This document shows positions 62,985-64,000 of a stretch of DNA of 64,000 nucleotides, piece after piece. This DNA is from Paenibacillus sp. FSL A5-0031 (GTDB lineage Bacteria; Bacillota; Bacilli; Paenibacillales; Paenibacillaceae). A program made the position numbers and the translations under genes. The notes beneath the pieces were generated by a model that saw only the letters and a list, made by a program, of their open reading frames with translations, was not told the origin of the DNA and searched no databases. Where the stretch lies: positions 1-64,000 of the forward strand of contig NZ_MRTD01000018.1 in assembly GCF_001956295.1 (NCBI RefSeq). The letters run 5' to 3'. Every line of letters starts with the position of its first letter. Position 1 is the first letter of the stretch.

Positions 62985-63987
62985 ATCTAGCAAACGATTC
63001 GTTTCTTTAAAAATTGTTGCGCTGGCTCTCCTTTTGGTTGTTGCGCTTATATTTAGCATCGGGATCGGGAGTTTACATGTCTCAATATTGGATGTTATAA
63101 AAGCGATGTTAGGCATGGGTGAGCAGAAGTATCAGTTTATTCTATTTGAATTGCGTTTGCCACGCATAACTGCTGCTATTTTAGTAGGTGCAGCCATGGC
63201 TATTTCCGGTGCGATATTACAAGCGTTGGTAAGAAACCCGCTGGCTTCGCCTGATTTAATGGGGACAACTTCTGGAGCTACGGCGGCGGTAGTCGCATGC
63301 ATTACGATAATGAATGGACAAATAAGTGTTGCATGGCTGCCACTCGCTGGATTGGTAGGAGGCTGCGTTGCTTCAGCTTTAACGTATTTGCTTGCTTGGA
63401 AGAATGGAAGCTCACCATTCAGAATGGCGATGATTGGCGTATCGATTTCCTCCGCGTTTGCGGCATTAACGGTTTATTTTACAATTGCAGGCCCTATCTA
63501 TTTGGTAGCTCAGGCATTAGGCTGGATGGCGGGAACGGTATATGGAACGTCTTGGAATCATGTTATCGTGTTGGCGCCATGGGTAATCATTTGCGGCCTT
63601 ATCGCTTTTTTTCAATCGAGAACGCTAAACATATTAGAGGTTGGCGATCAGATTGCAACTGGCGTAGGAGTGAGGGTGGAGAAGAAGAGATTCCTGTTCA
63701 TCGCATTAAGTGTCATTCTAGCTAGTGCAGCTGTTGGAATTGCAGGGGGAATTAGTTTTATAGGGTTAATGGCGCCCCATTTGGCTCGTAAAATTGTAGG
63801 CAATAATAATAATGTGGTCTTGGTTGCTTCGGCGTTAATCGGCGCATTGTTGTTATTGCTGGCTGATCTTATCGGCAGAACCGTCTTTGTTCCAAAGGAT
63901 ATACCGGCGGGGATATTTACGGCTGTATTGGGTGCTCCATTTTTTGTGTATTTGATGTATAAGCAGGGTAAACGGAGTTTAAAATAG
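62977..63987 (+). CDS. FecCD-family iron-siderophore permease (second subunit)
   Basis: A 336-residue permease with the same plan as its neighbour: ELRLPRITAAILVGAAMAIS, LVRNPLASPDLMGTTSGATA, GISFIGLMAPHLARKIVGNN and KDIPAGIFTAVLGAPFFVYL. It begins with TTG, overlapping the end of the previous gene, with GGAGG about 7 nt upstream. It is complete, ending 13 bases before the window edge; no further gene can be seen. Confidence 0.94.
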   Translation: MAKSSKRFVSLKIVALALLLVVALIFSIGIGSLHVSILDVIKAMLGMGEQKYQFILFELRLPRITAAILVGAAMAISGAILQALVRNPLASPDLMGTTSGATAAVVACITIMNGQISVAWLPLAGLVGGCVASALTYLLAWKNGSSPFRMAMIGVSISSAFAALTVYFTIAGPIYLVAQALGWMAGTVYGTSWNHVIVLAPWVIICGLIAFFQSRTLNILEVGDQIATGVGVRVEKKRFLFIALSVILASAAVGIAGGISFIGLMAPHLARKIVGNNNNVVLVASALIGALLLLLADLIGRTVFVPKDIPAGIFTAVLGAPFFVYLMYKQGKRSLK

Positions 63988-64000
63988 AGCGTACTTGTCC

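Noticed and set aside
1..64000. CRISPR arrays, rRNA operons, transposases, prophage genes
   Set aside because: No regularly spaced repeats, no rRNA-like sequence and no recombinase, capsid or transposase motifs were seen on either strand.

Overview
The window looks like chromosome of a Paenibacillus-like member of the Bacillota. Evidence: four very large secreted glycan-active proteins that end in triple SLH (S-layer homology) repeats, YesM/YesN-type regulators, CcpA-type cre sites, many carbohydrate ABC transporters without their own ATPase, and strong AGGAGG-type ribosome binding sites. No rRNA, tRNA, CRISPR array, transposase or integrase was found.

Layout. 1-3.3 kb is a decayed polymorphic-toxin (Rhs) neighbourhood: an unknown small protein, a GC-rich Rhs/YD-repeat relic, a DUF4303 protein and a SUFU-domain protein (both families are known as immunity proteins), with short dispersed repeats. 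3.5-12 kb is a two-gene operon of SLH-anchored proteins: a GH20 hexosaminidase and a DUF4855 protein. 12.2-16.9 kb is an intracellular GH20 plus GPH-family sugar symporter operon, divergent from an AraC regulator across a promoter with a twin 12-bp palindrome. 17.2-18.4 kb is an ECF sigma factor with a DUF4367 partner. 19.1-27.3 kb is one gene for a protein of about 2,736 residues with two parallel beta-helix domains, CBMs and SLH repeats, preceded by a perfect cre match. 27.9-36.2 kb is a sensing and import locus: YesN response regulator, LytS/YesM kinase, a membrane-tethered sugar-binding protein, and a ribose/xylose-type ABC transporter (ATPase, permease, lipoprotein). 36.4-42.6 kb is an SLH-anchored GH95 fucosidase-type enzyme with a discoidin domain inserted into it. 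42.8-49.2 kb is an AraC regulator divergent from a CUT1 importer plus GH127 arabinofuranosidase operon. 49.6 kb is a DUF1569 protein.

50.4-58.3 kb is the most unusual locus: a tightly packed operon with a frameshifted OmpR-type regulator, its kinase, two CUT1 sugar permeases, an HlyD/MacA-like adaptor, a MacB/FtsX-like permease without an ATPase, and a family 1 solute-binding lipoprotein. 58.4-64 kb holds an Old Yellow Enzyme homologue divergent from an Lrp regulator, then a TetR regulator divergent from a Fur-boxed siderophore uptake operon (binding lipoprotein plus two FecCD permeases).

How it works together (inference): surface-tethered enzymes trim host or plant glycans rich in HexNAc, fucose and arabinose. 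The products are imported by a symporter, a CUT2 and a CUT1 transporter and finished inside the cell by GH20 and GH127. Local AraC and YesMN systems sense the sugars and CcpA applies catabolite control. Direct copies of a segment resembling a tRNA/tmRNA 3' end plus terminator at 18.5 and 50.1 kb (and a weaker one at 3.25 kb) suggest the region was built by successive integration events.
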